Source: Alphaproteobacteria bacterium
GTDB lineage: Bacteria > Pseudomonadota > Alphaproteobacteria > Thalassobaculales > Thalassobaculaceae
Assembly (NCBI GenBank): GCA_013203465.1
Contig: JABMNR010000092.1
Coordinates: forward strand, 1 to 64,000
Direction of reading: 5' to 3'
Length of the DNA stretch: 64,000 nt
Below, in pieces: positions 35,040 to 42,975 of this stretch. The notes under the pieces were generated by a model that did not search any database, was not told the origin of the DNA, and saw only the letters and a list, made by a program, of their open reading frames with translations. Numbering within the stretch: position 1 is the stretch's first letter; each line of letters begins with the position of its first letter. Position numbers and translations under genes: made by a program.

Positions 35040-35438
35040 GTGAACCACTGCCGCGTCCTGATCCGCACATTGACGGTGGTGGTTCTCACAACCGTCGCTG
35101 TTTCTCTCACCACGCCGTCGGCGGCGTCCCAACACCCGGCTCCAGAGCTCAACGCTGATCCGCAGTATTGTCTGTGGGACATGTGCGCCAGCGAGGATCA
35201 GGTGATGATCGGCGGCTTGGTCGCGGGGGGAGCGGCGGCTGGCACCGCCGCGACAGCCTATGTGGTCGGCCCGCAAGCGGCGCTCGCGGCCGCGGGCGGG
35301 TTCCTGCTGTTCGGACATCTTCTGTTCGATGTGGTCCCCCTCGCGGTCGTCGGGACAGCGGCCTGGTTTTATGGCCCAGAGGTCTGGGAGTGGGCGGGGT
35401 TCGAGAACCAACAAACGGGTCAAACGCCGACGATTTGA
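35040..35438 (+). CDS. Small membrane protein, hypothetical
   Basis: A 132-aa protein with GTG start and GGAGG 5 bases upstream. The N-terminus (CRVLIRTLTVVVLTTVAVSL) is a signal peptide or anchor cleavable near AAS. Two further hydrophobic Gly/Ala-rich segments follow, MIGGLVAGGAAAGTAATAYV and LLFGHLLFDVVPLAVVGTAA, with an end YGPEVWEWAGFENQQ. A pair of Cys (YCLWDMC) lies between. No family is recognised. The frame is open upstream to 34890 but lacks a ribosome-binding site there. Confidence 0.68.
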   Translation: MNHCRVLIRTLTVVVLTTVAVSLTTPSAASQHPAPELNADPQYCLWDMCASEDQVMIGGLVAGGAAAGTAATAYVVGPQAALAAAGGFLLFGHLLFDVVPLAVVGTAAWFYGPEVWEWAGFENQQTGQTPTI

Positions 35439-35563
35439 GCACGGCGCGCCAACGTCGGCAGGCGGCTGCGGTGGGCGCTGATCTGGGCTGCGACAGTGGC
35501 GAGAGGACGAGCGACCGGCCGCCCGGCCGGTGCCGGACTCTGCTTTGATCTAAAAACACGCGG

Positions 35564-35581
35564 TCATGCGAACTCCAGCGC
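35564..35581. repeat. Left 18-nt direct repeat
   Basis: TCATGCGAACTCCAGCGC matches 36511-36528 at 17 of 18 bases. Both copies are 3' ends of CobW-type genes, stop codon included. Together they bracket the AT-rich gene in a 947-base unit. Confidence 0.75.
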
Positions 35582-35657
35582 GGGGGCAATTTTTCCAGGG
35601 GAGCGGCTCGTCGAAGGTCAAACACAGAACGCGGCTGTGGCCGTCGATGTTGGCGGG
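35564..35657 (-). pseudogene. Remnant of a CobW-type GTPase gene (3' end with internal deletion)
   Basis: On the - strand this stretch reads N-I-D-G-H-S-R-V-L-C-L-T-F-D-E-P-L-P-W-K, then after a frameshift I-A-P-A-L-E-F-A-stop. The intact gene at 36511-37653 has HIRAFCLTFDEPFPWNKIAP in its C-terminal domain and ends LALEFA-stop. The remnant joins the APAL point directly to LEFA, as if deleted between two GC(C/G)CTGGA copies. Substitutions throughout show it is not a recent copy. It lies just downstream of the AT-rich orphan gene. Confidence 0.72.
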
Positions 35658-35686
35658 GTAAAATCGTCAAAAAACTAGAAAAGTAT

Positions 35687-36433
35687 TTAATACCAGATCA
35701 AATAATTCAAAGGCCATGTGTTTTCAATTATTTCAACAACATCGTTTTTACTTTTTATACTATCTGTATTTTCCATATCGATAACTTTCTTGTTGATAAT
35801 TTTAAAATCAGCCATCGAACTATTTGTATGATCATCTAATTTTATAGCAAGATCGTCCAATTGTATTTTTAATTCTGAAAAAACTGGGTCGGGTTTTGAT
35901 TTATTATTTAAGTAATTTGTTACGGGTTCACCAAATGACAACGTTATCCAAAATACCAATGTACCAAGAAGTACTAACTGTAGAGGCCTATCAGACTGTA
36001 TAGCCTTAATTACTTTGCTTTTATGTTTATAAATCCATGAAATTTTTTCTCTTATTGAAATATATTCTTCATGTATTTCAATAATTGATTTTTTATTTTC
36101 TATATTGTGTTTTATTATGAAAGATTCGATTATTCTTTGAAATTTTCTACAAGAATAAGTCATTCCTTGAAAGTAAAAATTAATCAAAATCATAAAAAAA
36201 TTTAACATAGCGATAAATACAGCGTAATAGAATTTATCTTCCGGTTTAATTTCTTCTGAGAAAAAACCCCGCATCATTAAAAACATAACGCCAATCAAAA
36301 AAACAGATAATGCACTTCGAACAGTACTATAATGGATATCGTAAGCTCTTATCTCTGTATAAAGCCATCTAATATGGTCAATAGACACTTTTTTGGTTGT
36401 CTGACATTCTACATAGTTTTTTGCGTCAGTCAT
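35687..36433 (-). CDS. AT-rich orphan membrane protein
   Basis: A 248-aa protein unlike anything I recognise. It has transmembrane segments at about residues 40-60 (TVRSALSVFLIGVMFLMMRG), 70-90 (YAVFIAMLNFFMILINFYF), and 150-170 (LQLVLLGTLVFWITLSF). Between TM2 and TM3 lies a charged Lys/Ile-rich loop of about 60 residues, and the C-terminal 70 residues look helical or coiled-coil. Composition is foreign: line 35701-35760 has 15 G or C in 60 bases against very GC-rich neighbours, and Lys is AAA-biased. I chose the second Met (MTDAKNYVECQ), which leaves a 38-base leader after the predicted promoter. The three-helix plan with a long loop resembles SLATT-type sensor/effector membrane proteins, but only in outline. 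Confidence 0.7.
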   Translation of the reverse strand: MTDAKNYVECQTTKKVSIDHIRWLYTEIRAYDIHYSTVRSALSVFLIGVMFLMMRGFFSEEIKPEDKFYYAVFIAMLNFFMILINFYFQGMTYSCRKFQRIIESFIIKHNIENKKSIIEIHEEYISIREKISWIYKHKSKVIKAIQSDRPLQLVLLGTLVFWITLSFGEPVTNYLNNKSKPDPVFSELKIQLDDLAIKLDDHTNSSMADFKIINKKVIDMENTDSIKSKNDVVEIIENTWPLNYLIWY

Positions 36434-36477
36434 TTTAGCGCACCGCCATATGAGGTATGGCATTCATTTGAACGCAA

Positions 36478-36505
36478 TGTATACTGGTTATACTGCAAGT
36501 GTAAA
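36478..36505 (-). promoter_or_regulatory. Promoter of the AT-rich orphan gene
   Basis: On the - strand TTTACA (36500-36505), a 16-base spacer, and TATACA (36478-36483) form a good sigma70-like promoter. It lies directly after the stop of the CobW-type gene, so the orphan gene carries its own promoter at the junction. Confidence 0.6.
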
Positions 36506-36510
36506 TAATT

Positions 36511-36528
36511 TCACGCGAACTCCAGCGC
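36511..36528. repeat. Right 18-nt direct repeat
   Basis: TCACGCGAACTCCAGCGC, the last codons and stop of the intact CobW-type gene; partner of 35564-35581 with one mismatch. Confidence 0.75.
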
Positions 36529-37653
36529 CAGATAGGAGTTGATGATCCGTTCGAACGCGTCCTTTTCCAGGTCGCGGGCGATGATCACCAGCTTCGAGCG
36601 GCGGTCGTCGTCGGGCCAGGCGTCGAGCTTGGCCGGCGGGTGGAACAGGTGCTGGACGGCGTGCACCACCACCGGGTGGTCGACCTCGGCGATGTTGAGA
36701 ACCCCCTTCATCCGCAGCAGGTTCAGCCCGTGGGTTTGGACCAGCATGTCCAGGGCCGGGGCGATCTTGTTCCACGGAAACGGCTCGTCGAAGGTCAGGC
36801 AGAACGCCCGGATGTGGTCGTCGTGCCGGTTGACGTCGTGGTGGTGGTGACCGTGATGGCCGTGCTCATCATATTCGGGCTCATCATGTTCGTGGCCGCG
36901 CCCATGCCCGTCTTCACCGGGGCGGTGATAGACGTGGCCTTCGGTGTCGCGGTACGCCTCCTCCTTCAGCCAGCGCTGCACGTCGGTGGATTTGGTCATC
37001 GGGTTGTACAACCCGGCGTCGAACAACATCGACGGCTCGACCGCGCCGTTGACCACCCGCCGGACCGGGGCGGCCGGGTTGATCGCGGTGATCCGCGCCT
37101 CGACGGCGGCGGTCGCGGCATCGTCGCTCAGATCGGTCTTGGTCAGCACGATCCGGTCGGCGACCGCCACCTGCTTGACGCTCTCGAACTGCTGGTCGAA
37201 CTGCCAGGGCGCGTTCACCGTGTCGACCACGGCGATGACCCCGTCCAATGTGAAGCGGGTGACCAGGAAGCCGTCGGACATCATGGTGTGCAGGATCGGC
37301 GCCGGATCGGCCAGACCGGTGGTCTCGATCACGATGCGATCGAACGGCGCGACCTCGCCCTTGGCCCGGCGCTTGTACAGCGACTTCAGGGTATCCAGCA
37401 GGTCGCCGCGCACGGTGCAGCAGAGGCAGCCGGAATTGAGCAGCACGGTGTCCTCGTCCACCGTCTCGATCAGGCTGTGATCCAGGCCGATCTCGCCGAA
37501 CTCGTTGACGATCACCGCCACCCGGTCCATCCCCGGATGCGCCAGCAACGCCTTGAGCAGGGTGGTCTTGCCGCTGCCCAGGAAGCCGGTGAGGATCGAG
37601 ACCGGCAGCCGGTCGAGCGGCGAGGGGGCGGCGTCGGTATCGGTGGTGCTCAT
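36511..37653 (-). CDS. CobW/COG0523-family GTPase, putative zinc metallochaperone
   Basis: A 380-aa cytosolic G3E GTPase. Walker A is TGFLGSGKTTLLKALL near residue 25. The metal-binding CxCC motif is in LNSGCLCCTVRGDL, with switch regions FDRIVIETTGLADPAPI and LTKTDLS. A His/Asp-rich stretch (GHEHDEPEYDEHGHHGHHHH) near residue 260 should bind zinc. The C-terminal CobW domain follows (FDEPFPW ... INSYLALEFA). It overlaps the zur stop by 4 bases (ATGA), so it is the second gene of a zur operon and probably delivers zinc to target enzymes under zinc limitation. I chose MSTTDTD as the start because of this overlap. Confidence 0.92.
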   Translation of the reverse strand: MSTTDTDAAPSPLDRLPVSILTGFLGSGKTTLLKALLAHPGMDRVAVIVNEFGEIGLDHSLIETVDEDTVLLNSGCLCCTVRGDLLDTLKSLYKRRAKGEVAPFDRIVIETTGLADPAPILHTMMSDGFLVTRFTLDGVIAVVDTVNAPWQFDQQFESVKQVAVADRIVLTKTDLSDDAATAAVEARITAINPAAPVRRVVNGAVEPSMLFDAGLYNPMTKSTDVQRWLKEEAYRDTEGHVYHRPGEDGHGRGHEHDEPEYDEHGHHGHHHHDVNRHDDHIRAFCLTFDEPFPWNKIAPALDMLVQTHGLNLLRMKGVLNIAEVDHPVVVHAVQHLFHPPAKLDAWPDDDRRSKLVIIARDLEKDAFERIINSYLALEFA

Positions 37654-38192
37654 GCGGGGGCTCCGGTGGCGGCTTGGCATGCCGGGCAACGGCCGGCCAT
37701 CTCGATGGTGATGCGCCGGACCTCGAAATCGAGATCGCGGGCGCGGGATCGCAGGTCGGCGTCCAAGGCGCCGCCTTCCAACTCATGGGCGACGCCGCAG
37801 GTCTCGCAGATCAGGAAATAGCCGCGATGCGGCAGTTCCGGCCGGGCGCAACCGACGAAGGCGTTGCGGCTCTCGATCCGGTGGACCAATCCCTGCGCGA
37901 TCAGGAAATCGAGGGTGCGGTAGACGGTGGGCGGCGCCACTCGGCTCTCGGTGCCGTCCTCGGTGCGCGCCTTGGCCAGCTTGTCGATCAGCTCGTAGGC
38001 GCCGATCGGCGCGTGGCTGTCCCACACCAGTTCCAGCACCCGGCGACGCAGATCGGTCAGGCGGGCACCACGCTGCGCGCAGATGATCTCGGCCGCGTGC
38101 AGCGCGTCGGCCACGCACATCTCGTGGTCATGGCGATGATCGAAGCTTTCGGCCGGCGTGGTCACGGGCAGCGGTTCCTCGCGTTTGCTCAC
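37650..38192 (-). CDS. zur: Fur-family zinc uptake regulator
   Basis: A 180-aa repressor. The winged helix (LTDLRRRVLELVWDSHAPIG, then PPTVYRTLDFLIAQGLVHRI) spans about residues 45-105. The dimer domain carries CETCG and CPAC, the paired CxxC structural zinc site, and PHRGYFLICE. The His-rich N-terminus (DHRHDHE) is common in Zur. Coupling by a 4-base overlap to a COG0523 GTPase supports Zur over Fur or PerR. No clear Zur-box palindrome was found upstream, and znuABC is not in the window. Confidence 0.87.
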   Translation of the reverse strand: MSKREEPLPVTTPAESFDHRHDHEMCVADALHAAEIICAQRGARLTDLRRRVLELVWDSHAPIGAYELIDKLAKARTEDGTESRVAPPTVYRTLDFLIAQGLVHRIESRNAFVGCARPELPHRGYFLICETCGVAHELEGGALDADLRSRARDLDFEVRRITIEMAGRCPACQAATGAPA

Positions 38193-38277
38193 CTATCTAT
38201 ATCGTGCCTGACGACGCACACGCCACCCGTATCGACGATCGGGTAGCCGGTGTGCCCCCGTGGCCAGAGCGCACGTA

Positions 38278-38309
38278 CATCCTGGTTCTCGACCATCCTG
38301 GTTCTCGAC
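38278..38309. repeat. Tandem 16-bp duplication
   Basis: Two perfect adjacent copies of CATCCTGGTTCTCGAC (38278-38293, 38294-38309) in the gap between zur and pdeM. The sequence from 38310 to 38400 has coding-like composition on the - strand but no start signal or recognised family. Confidence 0.75.
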
Positions 38310-38403
38310 CCAGGGAAAATCCGCGAACACCGATTTGAACGGCGTCTTCGGCAGGTCCGGCATGGGGAACAGCATGTTACGGGAGAACCCGCGCCAGGCG
38401 GCG

Positions 38404-39141
38404 TCAGACACGCGCCGGCGTCATGAGCTTGCTACCGGGAACCCGCCAAACCCGCCCGGCGGCGAGCAGAAAGACCTCGAACCGGCGGGCCAACAGCCGG
38501 CGCAATTCCGGGTGGCCGACATCGAGCCCGCCGGTATAGGCACCGAACGCCGGAAGGATCAGCCGCCGGCCGTCGGTCACGAAACAGCGCCCGGACACGC
38601 TCTTGCCGCGCGCCCGCACCCGCGCCTTGGGGTGGTAATGGCCGGACACCTCACCCGGTGCGGTGTCCGCCACCGCCGCGTGACGGAAGGTAAGCGGGCC
38701 GTCCACAAGGGTGTCCGTGACCGCACCGCCCCAATCGGCTGGCGGTGCCGGATCGTGATTGCCGGCGATCCACAGCCAGTCGGTGCGTGCTGTGAGCGCG
38801 CGGATTTTCTCGCCGTCCTTGGCCGCGACCCGGCTCGCCGCCGCCGGGTCGTGAAAACTGTCGCCCAGGCAGATCACCCGCGCGGGCCGATGGGTGTCGA
38901 TCGCGGAGGCGAGGCGGGTCAGGGTGGCGCCGGTGTCGTAGGGCGGCAGCATCACGCCCCGACGCGCGAAGCCCGAGCCTTTCTCAAGATGCAGATCGGC
39001 GACGATCAGCGTCCGGTGCTCGGGCCACAGCAGCACGCCCGAAGGGTCGGCACAGAGGCGCGCGCCATTGAGCGGGAAGGCGGCAGGGTCGGTCATGGCT
39101 GGACCGTCGGCCGCCCCGCCCATGAGGTCAAGCATCGGCAT
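38404..39141 (-). CDS. pdeM: Ligase-associated DNA damage response endonuclease PdeM
   Basis: A 245-aa calcineurin-like metallophosphoesterase. Metal motifs: VADLHLEKGSG (D-x-H), LGDSFHD, AGNHDP, and GHYHPKARV (GHxH). The spacing and text match PdeM, which in many proteobacteria stands with a DEXH helicase, an ATP-dependent ligase and an exonuclease in a DNA repair module. It begins 12 bases after the helicase stop, in the same operon. Start: the first Met has GAGAG upstream; the internal MTDPAAF (39096) is an alternative. Confidence 0.9.
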   Translation of the reverse strand: MPMLDLMGGAADGPAMTDPAAFPLNGARLCADPSGVLLWPEHRTLIVADLHLEKGSGFARRGVMLPPYDTGATLTRLASAIDTHRPARVICLGDSFHDPAAASRVAAKDGEKIRALTARTDWLWIAGNHDPAPPADWGGAVTDTLVDGPLTFRHAAVADTAPGEVSGHYHPKARVRARGKSVSGRCFVTDGRRLILPAFGAYTGGLDVGHPELRRLLARRFEVFLLAAGRVWRVPGSKLMTPARV

Positions 39142-39153
39142 GCCGTGAACTCT

Positions 39154-41610
39154 CTAAAGTGGCAAGCTCGCCTGCATGTCGCCGCCGATCGCCTCGTGCA
39201 CCAGATCGTCGGCGAAGTCTTGCATCAGCGCCTCGACCGCCCCTCCCGCCACCTGTTCCCGGCCGATTTCCAGCAGCACCGGCACGGCGAGCGGCGACAC
39301 CCGGTCGAGCCTTCGGTGGTCGATCTTGCCCCGGACCCGCACCAGCAACTCACCCAGCCGCTTGATGTCGGTCAGACCGCGGGCGGCGTCCTGCCGGGTC
39401 GCCTCCAGCAAAATATGATCCGGCTGATGGCGGCGCAGCACGTCGTAAATCAGGTCGGAGTTGAAGGTCACCTGACGGCCGCTCTTCTCATGGCCGGGCA
39501 GTTTGCGTTCGATCAGCCCGGCGATCACCGCGACGGTGCGGAAGGTGCGCTTCAACAGACTGGATTCCGCCATCCATTCCTCCAGATCATCGCCCAGCAT
39601 GTCTTGGTCGAACAGTGTGTCCATGTCCGCGCACGGTTTCACCGACCACACCGCGATGACGTAATCGGTGGCGACGAAGCCGAGCGGGCCGAGCCCCATG
39701 CGCTCCATCCGCCGGGTCAGCAGCATGCCCAGGGTTTGGTGGGCGTTACGGCCTTCGAAAGTATAAGCCACCAGGTACTCGCGGTCGGCGCGCGGGAAGG
39801 TTTCGACCAGCAGGCGATCGGCGCGCGGCAGGATCGAGCGCCAACGCTGCAACTCCAGCCATTCCTCCACCGGGCTGGGCAGGGTCGGCCAGACGTCGGG
39901 ATCCTCCAGCAGGGCGCGGACCCGGTCGGCCAGATGGGTGGTCAGCGGCAGCTTGCCGCCGGCATAGGCCGGCACGGCGGGATCGCCGTCGCCACCGGGT
40001 GTGCAGTGGGCGGTGTTCTCGCGCAGGTCCTGGAAGGTCAGCAACCGGCCCGAGAACAGGAAAGTGTCGCCGGGCCGCAGCATCTGGATGAAGTATTCCT
40101 CGACCTCGCCCAGCACCCGGCCGCGGCCGAGCCGGACCTTGACCGTCGTCGCCTCGACGATGGTGCCGGCGTTCATGCGGTAGGACTGGGCGGCCCGCTT
40201 ATCGACCAGCTCGTAGTGGCCGTCGGGTCGGCGGATGATCTTCTGAAACCGCTCATAGGCATCGAGCGCGTAGCCGCCGGTGCGGACGAACTCGACCACC
40301 TGGTCAAAGGTGGCGCGGTCGAGATCGGCATAAGGCGCGGCGCCCGTCACCTCGGCGAACAGCGCGCCGGGGTCGAACGGTCCGGCGCAGGCGGTGCCGA
40401 GTACATGCTGGGCCAGCACGTCGAGCCCGCCCGGGCGCGGCGGATCGCCGTCCAGCTCCCCCGCGTTGACGGCATCGAGCGCCGCCTTGCACTCCAGCAC
40501 CTCGAACCGGTTGGCCGGGACCAGCAGCGCCCGGCTCGGCTCGTCCAGCCGATGGTTGGCGCGGCCGATCCGTTGCAAGAGGCGGGACGAGCCCTTGGGC
40601 GCGCCGACCTGGATCACCAGATCGACGGCGGCCCAGTCGATCCCGAGGTCGAGGGAGGAGGTTGCCACCACCGCGCGCAGCCCGCCCTGAGCCATCAGCG
40701 CCTCGACCTTGCGGCGCTGCTCGACCGCCAAGGAGCCGTGATGCAAGGCGATCGGCAGGTGATCCTCGTTGGCATGCCACAACGCCTGGAAGATCAACTC
40801 GGCCTGGGCGCGGGTGTTGACGAAGACGATGGTGGTCTTCGCGCCCTGGATCGCGGCGTAGAGGCGGTCGATGGCGTACAGCCCCATATGCCCGGACCAA
40901 GGCAGGGCGCCGTCCGGCAGCAGGATTTTCACCTCGGCCCGCGCCGCCGCGCCGCCGCGCACCACGGTCACATCGCCGGTGCCGGGCCGCCCGTCACGCG
41001 ACAGATAGGCCTCCAACGCCGCCGGATGCGCCACGGTGGCGGACAGCCCGACCCGGCGAGCGTGCGGCGCGAACCGGGACAGTCGGGCGAGGCCGAGGGC
41101 CAGCAGCTCACCCCGCTTGTTGTCGGCCAGCGCGTGCAACTCGTCCACCACCACGCACCGCAACCCGGCGAACATGACCTCGGCGTCGGGGTAGGACAGC
41201 AACAACGCCAGGCTCTCCGGCGTGGTGAGCAGCATGTTCGGCGGCCGCTGGCGCTGGCGGGTGCGTTTCGAGCTTGGGGTGTCGCCGGTCCGGGTCTCCA
41301 CCGTCACCGGCAACCCCATCTCCTCGATCGGGGCCGTCAGATTGCGGTGAATGTCGACCGCCAGCGCCTTGAGCGGCGAGATGTAAAGCGTGTGCAACCC
41401 GTCGCGCGGCGCCTCGGACAGCTCGACCAGGCTGGGCAGGAACCCGGCCAGGGTCTTGCCGCCGCCGGTCGGCGCGATCAGCAGCGCCGAGCGTCTCTCC
41501 CGCGCGGCGGCCAGCATGTCCACCTGATGCGGATGAACCGTCCAACCCTTGGACGCGAACCATGCTTGAAAATGCTGTGGAAGCACCGAGAGCGCTCGGT
41601 CGCCGCCCAT
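39154..41610 (-). CDS. Ligase-associated DNA damage response DEXH-box helicase
   Basis: An 818-aa superfamily 2 helicase of the Lhr-like group. Walker A is IAPTGGGKTLAGFLPSL near residue 45, motif II is VVDELHALADN (DELH), and motif III is SATVAHP. The second RecA domain has the SSLDLGIDWAAVDLVIQVGA and LQRIGRANHR motifs. The C-terminal third is the Lhr-type winged-helix and accessory region (GRVLGEVEEYFIQMLRPGDT, FLFSGRLL). It unwinds or remodels nucleic acid during damage repair (family knowledge). The usual companion ligase and nuclease genes are absent here; only pdeM is linked. Confidence 0.93.
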   Translation of the reverse strand: MGGDRALSVLPQHFQAWFASKGWTVHPHQVDMLAAARERRSALLIAPTGGGKTLAGFLPSLVELSEAPRDGLHTLYISPLKALAVDIHRNLTAPIEEMGLPVTVETRTGDTPSSKRTRQRQRPPNMLLTTPESLALLLSYPDAEVMFAGLRCVVVDELHALADNKRGELLALGLARLSRFAPHARRVGLSATVAHPAALEAYLSRDGRPGTGDVTVVRGGAAARAEVKILLPDGALPWSGHMGLYAIDRLYAAIQGAKTTIVFVNTRAQAELIFQALWHANEDHLPIALHHGSLAVEQRRKVEALMAQGGLRAVVATSSLDLGIDWAAVDLVIQVGAPKGSSRLLQRIGRANHRLDEPSRALLVPANRFEVLECKAALDAVNAGELDGDPPRPGGLDVLAQHVLGTACAGPFDPGALFAEVTGAAPYADLDRATFDQVVEFVRTGGYALDAYERFQKIIRRPDGHYELVDKRAAQSYRMNAGTIVEATTVKVRLGRGRVLGEVEEYFIQMLRPGDTFLFSGRLLTFQDLRENTAHCTPGGDGDPAVPAYAGGKLPLTTHLADRVRALLEDPDVWPTLPSPVEEWLELQRWRSILPRADRLLVETFPRADREYLVAYTFEGRNAHQTLGMLLTRRMERMGLGPLGFVATDYVIAVWSVKPCADMDTLFDQDMLGDDLEEWMAESSLLKRTFRTVAVIAGLIERKLPGHEKSGRQVTFNSDLIYDVLRRHQPDHILLEATRQDAARGLTDIKRLGELLVRVRGKIDHRRLDRVSPLAVPVLLEIGREQVAGGAVEALMQDFADDLVHEAIGGDMQASLPL

Positions 41611-41614
41611 TTTT

Positions 41615-42454
41615 TCAGTGCATCGCGGCCGTGGACAGCCACCAGCCCTGCCCAGCCACCCAGCATGTGTCGTCAGGCGGAGTATCGAGGTGCAGGGAGC
41701 ACACCGTGTCCCATCCTCCCGACCTGAATGCCTTGTCTAGAACGTGTCCATCCTCGGCACTCTGCGCACCGACGCAGGCTATAAACGCGGCTCGATTAAC
41801 GAAGCGTGCGGCATATCCGGGCCCGGTGTTCGTCACGAGCAAGTTAGCGCCCCAACCGCTATCACCAAGCAGCGGAAACAACAACCGGCCGCCCGGGTTC
41901 AGCGCTTCGACCCAGTGCCGGACGACCATGTTTGTCCCGGCGTTCACATAAATCGCATCGGCGGCGGGCAACGCACCGTCGGTAGCGGAACGGCAGTCGA
42001 CCGTCACGTGTTGCCAAGGGGAGAGGTTGGTTCGCGCCAGCTCAGCAAGGCCGGGGTCAATGTCGATGGCAAGCACTGAGCCGTCTTCACCAACCAACTC
42101 GGCAATGAGGGCGGTATAGTATCCCGTGCCGCACCCGAGGTGCAGAACCGTCTCACCCGGCGAAAGGTTGAGCGCGCTCAGCATCCGCGCATGCAAGGAC
42201 GGATCGCCATTGTTGACGCCTTCCTCGGGTTTCAAACCAATCAGGACGTTTTGGTAGATGAACACCGGATCATCGCTCGGCGTGGTCACATACTGTCCGT
42301 CGGCCCACACGAACACCTTCCAGGGACCTGGCCCGAGAAAGCGCTCGCGCGGCACGGTGGCGAAGGCTTTGCGCACCGCAGGGTCGCCGGTCGCTGCCGT
42401 CACCAGATCGGCGTAGTACGCTCGGATCTGCTCCAGGTTGGCTTCCGAGCGCAT
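41615..42454 (-). CDS. SAM-dependent methyltransferase, protein-isoaspartate methyltransferase-like
   Basis: A 279-aa protein with a class I SAM fold. The N-terminal QIRAYYADLVTAAT and VPRERFLGPGPW resemble the PCMT family. Motif I is VLHLGCGTGYYTALIAELVG near residue 105, followed by VLAIDIDPGLAELARTNL. The C-terminal part (GYAARFVNRAAFIACVGAQ) also fits the PCMT-like group. The canonical IsoAsp enzyme is shorter, about 210-220 aa, so the target may differ. It begins 6 bases after the DUF427 gene stop and ends 4 bases before the helicase, so it may lie in one operon with them. Confidence 0.82.
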   Translation of the reverse strand: MRSEANLEQIRAYYADLVTAATGDPAVRKAFATVPRERFLGPGPWKVFVWADGQYVTTPSDDPVFIYQNVLIGLKPEEGVNNGDPSLHARMLSALNLSPGETVLHLGCGTGYYTALIAELVGEDGSVLAIDIDPGLAELARTNLSPWQHVTVDCRSATDGALPAADAIYVNAGTNMVVRHWVEALNPGGRLLFPLLGDSGWGANLLVTNTGPGYAARFVNRAAFIACVGAQSAEDGHVLDKAFRSGGWDTVCSLHLDTPPDDTCWVAGQGWWLSTAAMH

Positions 42455-42460
42455 CGCTTC

Positions 42461-42850
42461 CTATCCCACCTCGATCGAATCCACCCGGTCCGGGTAGAAC
42501 GCCATGTGGCCCTTGATCGTCACCGCCTCGTCGAACGGCAGATCGTAGGACCAGGCGGCGTCGCGGGCCTCCTTGCCGCCGGCGGTGATCGACCAATAAC
42601 TGGCGTCGCCCTTGAACGGGCAATGAGTGTGGGTGGCGGTCGGGCGGAATAGATCGGCGCGGGTGTCGGTCATCGGGATGTAGTGCACCGGGCCGTGGCC
42701 GCTTTCCTCGCACAGCAGCGCGCGATCGGTTTCGGCGATGATCTCGCCACCGAGCTTGACCACGATGTGCTGGCCGGAGGGGGCGAAGCTCATCGCGTGA
42801 TCGGGCTTGCGGGCGAACCCGGGGGCGGGATTGGAACCGGCGTCGGGCAT
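42461..42850 (-). CDS. DUF427-domain protein
   Basis: A 129-aa cytosolic protein of the DUF427 family: a small beta-fold with VVKLGGEIIAETDRALLCEE, VHYIPMTDTRADLFRPT, the HCPFKGDASYWSI signature and a Trp-rich end (AAWSYDLPFDEAVTIKGHMA). Biochemical role unknown. GGAGAG lies upstream of the chosen ATG. It is the first gene of a likely operon with the methyltransferase. Confidence 0.9.
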   Translation of the reverse strand: MPDAGSNPAPGFARKPDHAMSFAPSGQHIVVKLGGEIIAETDRALLCEESGHGPVHYIPMTDTRADLFRPTATHTHCPFKGDASYWSITAGGKEARDAAWSYDLPFDEAVTIKGHMAFYPDRVDSIEVG

Positions 42851-42975
42851 GGGGACTCTCCTTTCGGTACGGTTCCCAGATTTTGGGGCACCGGGGCGTC
42901 GGTGCAAGCCCGGCGTTGCGATCGGGCATGATCGCGGTGCACGATCATCTTAGGCGGAGCGTGGAGGACATCACC

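Noticed and set aside
35687-36433. Insertion sequence carrying the AT-rich gene
   Set aside because: The product is a membrane protein without a transposase motif, and no terminal inverted repeats were found; only direct repeats from gene ends are seen.
38260-41727. A 1155-codon + strand frame opposite pdeM and the DEXH helicase
   Set aside because: It is a shadow produced by GC-rich codon bias. Both - strand genes carry full motif sets, and the antisense product has none.
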